A stretch of 6,220 nt of DNA from positions 1-6,220 of the forward strand of contig JAQTVG010000066.1 in NCBI GenBank assembly GCA_028706895.1, in the 5' to 3' direction. The notes below the pieces were generated by a model, which did not search any database, had not been told where the DNA came from, and saw only the letters and a program-made list of their open reading frames with translations. Of this stretch, positions 6,025 to 6,220 are shown piece after piece; positions within the stretch are counted from its first letter, which is position 1, and every line of letters begins with the position of its first letter. The translations under genes and the position numbers were made by a program. Source of the stretch: Candidatus Omnitrophota bacterium (GTDB lineage Bacteria > Omnitrophota > Gorgyraeia > Gygaellales > Profunditerraquicolaceae).

Positions 6025-6033
6025 TCTATAGCA
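6025..6033 (-). promoter_or_regulatory. Possible second promoter: extended -10 element
   Basis: TGC-TATAGA on the minus strand (6033-6025) fits the extended -10 pattern TGnTATAnT-like elements, with no good -35 at 17 nt (TAGTTT). It would start RNA near 6018 and give atpZ a leader of about 60 nt. It overlaps the foot of the terminator hairpin, so it may be coincidental. Confidence 0.25.
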
Positions 6034-6069
6034 AAGAAGCCCATTTTAAACTAAAATGGGCTTCTTTGC
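6031..6069 (-). terminator. Hairpin terminator after the rpoD-type gene
   Basis: A perfect 18-bp inverted repeat (6031-6048 and 6052-6069) with a 3-nt loop, 28 nt after the sigma factor stop. In minus-strand RNA the GC core UGGGC is followed by the U-rich UUCUUUGCUAUA, whose first part pairs with an A-rich stretch on the other arm, a common terminator design. A longer run of seven U follows after a further 17-nt gap (about 6004-6010). The symmetry would let it work in both directions. It separates the sigma factor transcript from the atp operon. Confidence 0.75.
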
Positions 6070-6097
6070 CGTTAAACTAAAATATGGCTAGCGTATT

Positions 6098-6220
6098 TTA
6101 CTCTCTTTGATGCACAAGGGTCATATCAAGAAAGCTGCGCAGCCTTCTTGAGCGCGTAGGGTGCCTGAGTTTCTTTAATGCCTTTGCTTCAATTTGGCGC
6201 ACCCTCTCCCTCGTTACCTT
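6098..6220 (-). CDS. rpoD: RNA polymerase sigma factor, RpoD type (3' end only)
   Basis: The minus strand from the window edge reads 40 codons then TAA. The peptide begins KVTRERVRQIEAKALKKL and continues with RHPTRSRRL, which is the recognition-helix part of sigma region 4.2 that binds the -35 element, followed by a short LRSFLDMTLVHQRE tail. This is the characteristic C-terminus of primary (group 1) sigma70 factors, with RERVRQIEAKAL being especially diagnostic. Group 2 factors such as RpoS share much of this motif, so the primary-sigma call is likely but not certain from 40 residues. The start and regions 1-4.1 lie beyond the right edge. The gene is on the same strand as, and upstream of, the atp operon, with 139 nt and a terminator between them. 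Confidence 0.92.
   Translation of the reverse strand, partial: KVTRERVRQIEAKALKKLRHPTRSRRLRSFLDMTLVHQRE

Overview
This window holds almost all of a bacterial F-type (F1Fo) ATP synthase operon. It is read right to left on the minus strand, and the 3' end of an rpoD-type sigma factor gene lies upstream of it on the same strand. In transcription order: the last 40 codons of the sigma factor; a perfect 18-bp hairpin that probably terminates that transcript; a strong sigma70-type promoter; then atpZ-like, atpI, atpB (a), atpE (c), atpF (b), atpH (delta), atpA (alpha), atpG (gamma) and the first 313 codons of atpD (beta), which runs off the left edge. The epsilon gene (atpC) would be expected just beyond that edge. 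The only gene-free stretch is the 139-nt sigma factor-to-atpZ intergenic region (5959-6097), and it is described by its terminator and promoter.

The genes form one tightly packed unit. Four junctions overlap (atpZ/atpI, atpI/atpB, atpF/atpH, atpA/atpG), and two more are only 1 and 4 nt apart. The exception is atpE, which has 23-nt gaps on both sides and the best Shine-Dalgarno sequence in the operon, as suits a subunit needed in many copies per enzyme. AtpZ and AtpI are small membrane proteins thought to help c-ring assembly or ion supply. Subunits a, b and c form the membrane motor and stator base, delta joins the stator to F1, gamma is the shaft, and alpha/beta form the catalytic hexamer. 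The c subunit has an ion-binding glutamate but lacks the known Na+ ligands, so a proton-driven enzyme is predicted.

The organism is a bacterium with moderate base composition and the classical bacterial atp gene order. The divergent a and beta motifs suggest a lineage far from the well-studied models, perhaps an uncultured phylum; a guess such as Omnitrophota or a relative is inference only. I see no mobile elements, CRISPR arrays, tRNA or rRNA genes. This is a core housekeeping locus and not an undescribed system. What merits attention is sequence-level: unusual residues next to the essential arginine of subunit a and next to the rotor-bearing loop of beta, a mixed Gly/Ala helix motif in subunit c, and an operon promoter that predicts a nearly leaderless first gene.
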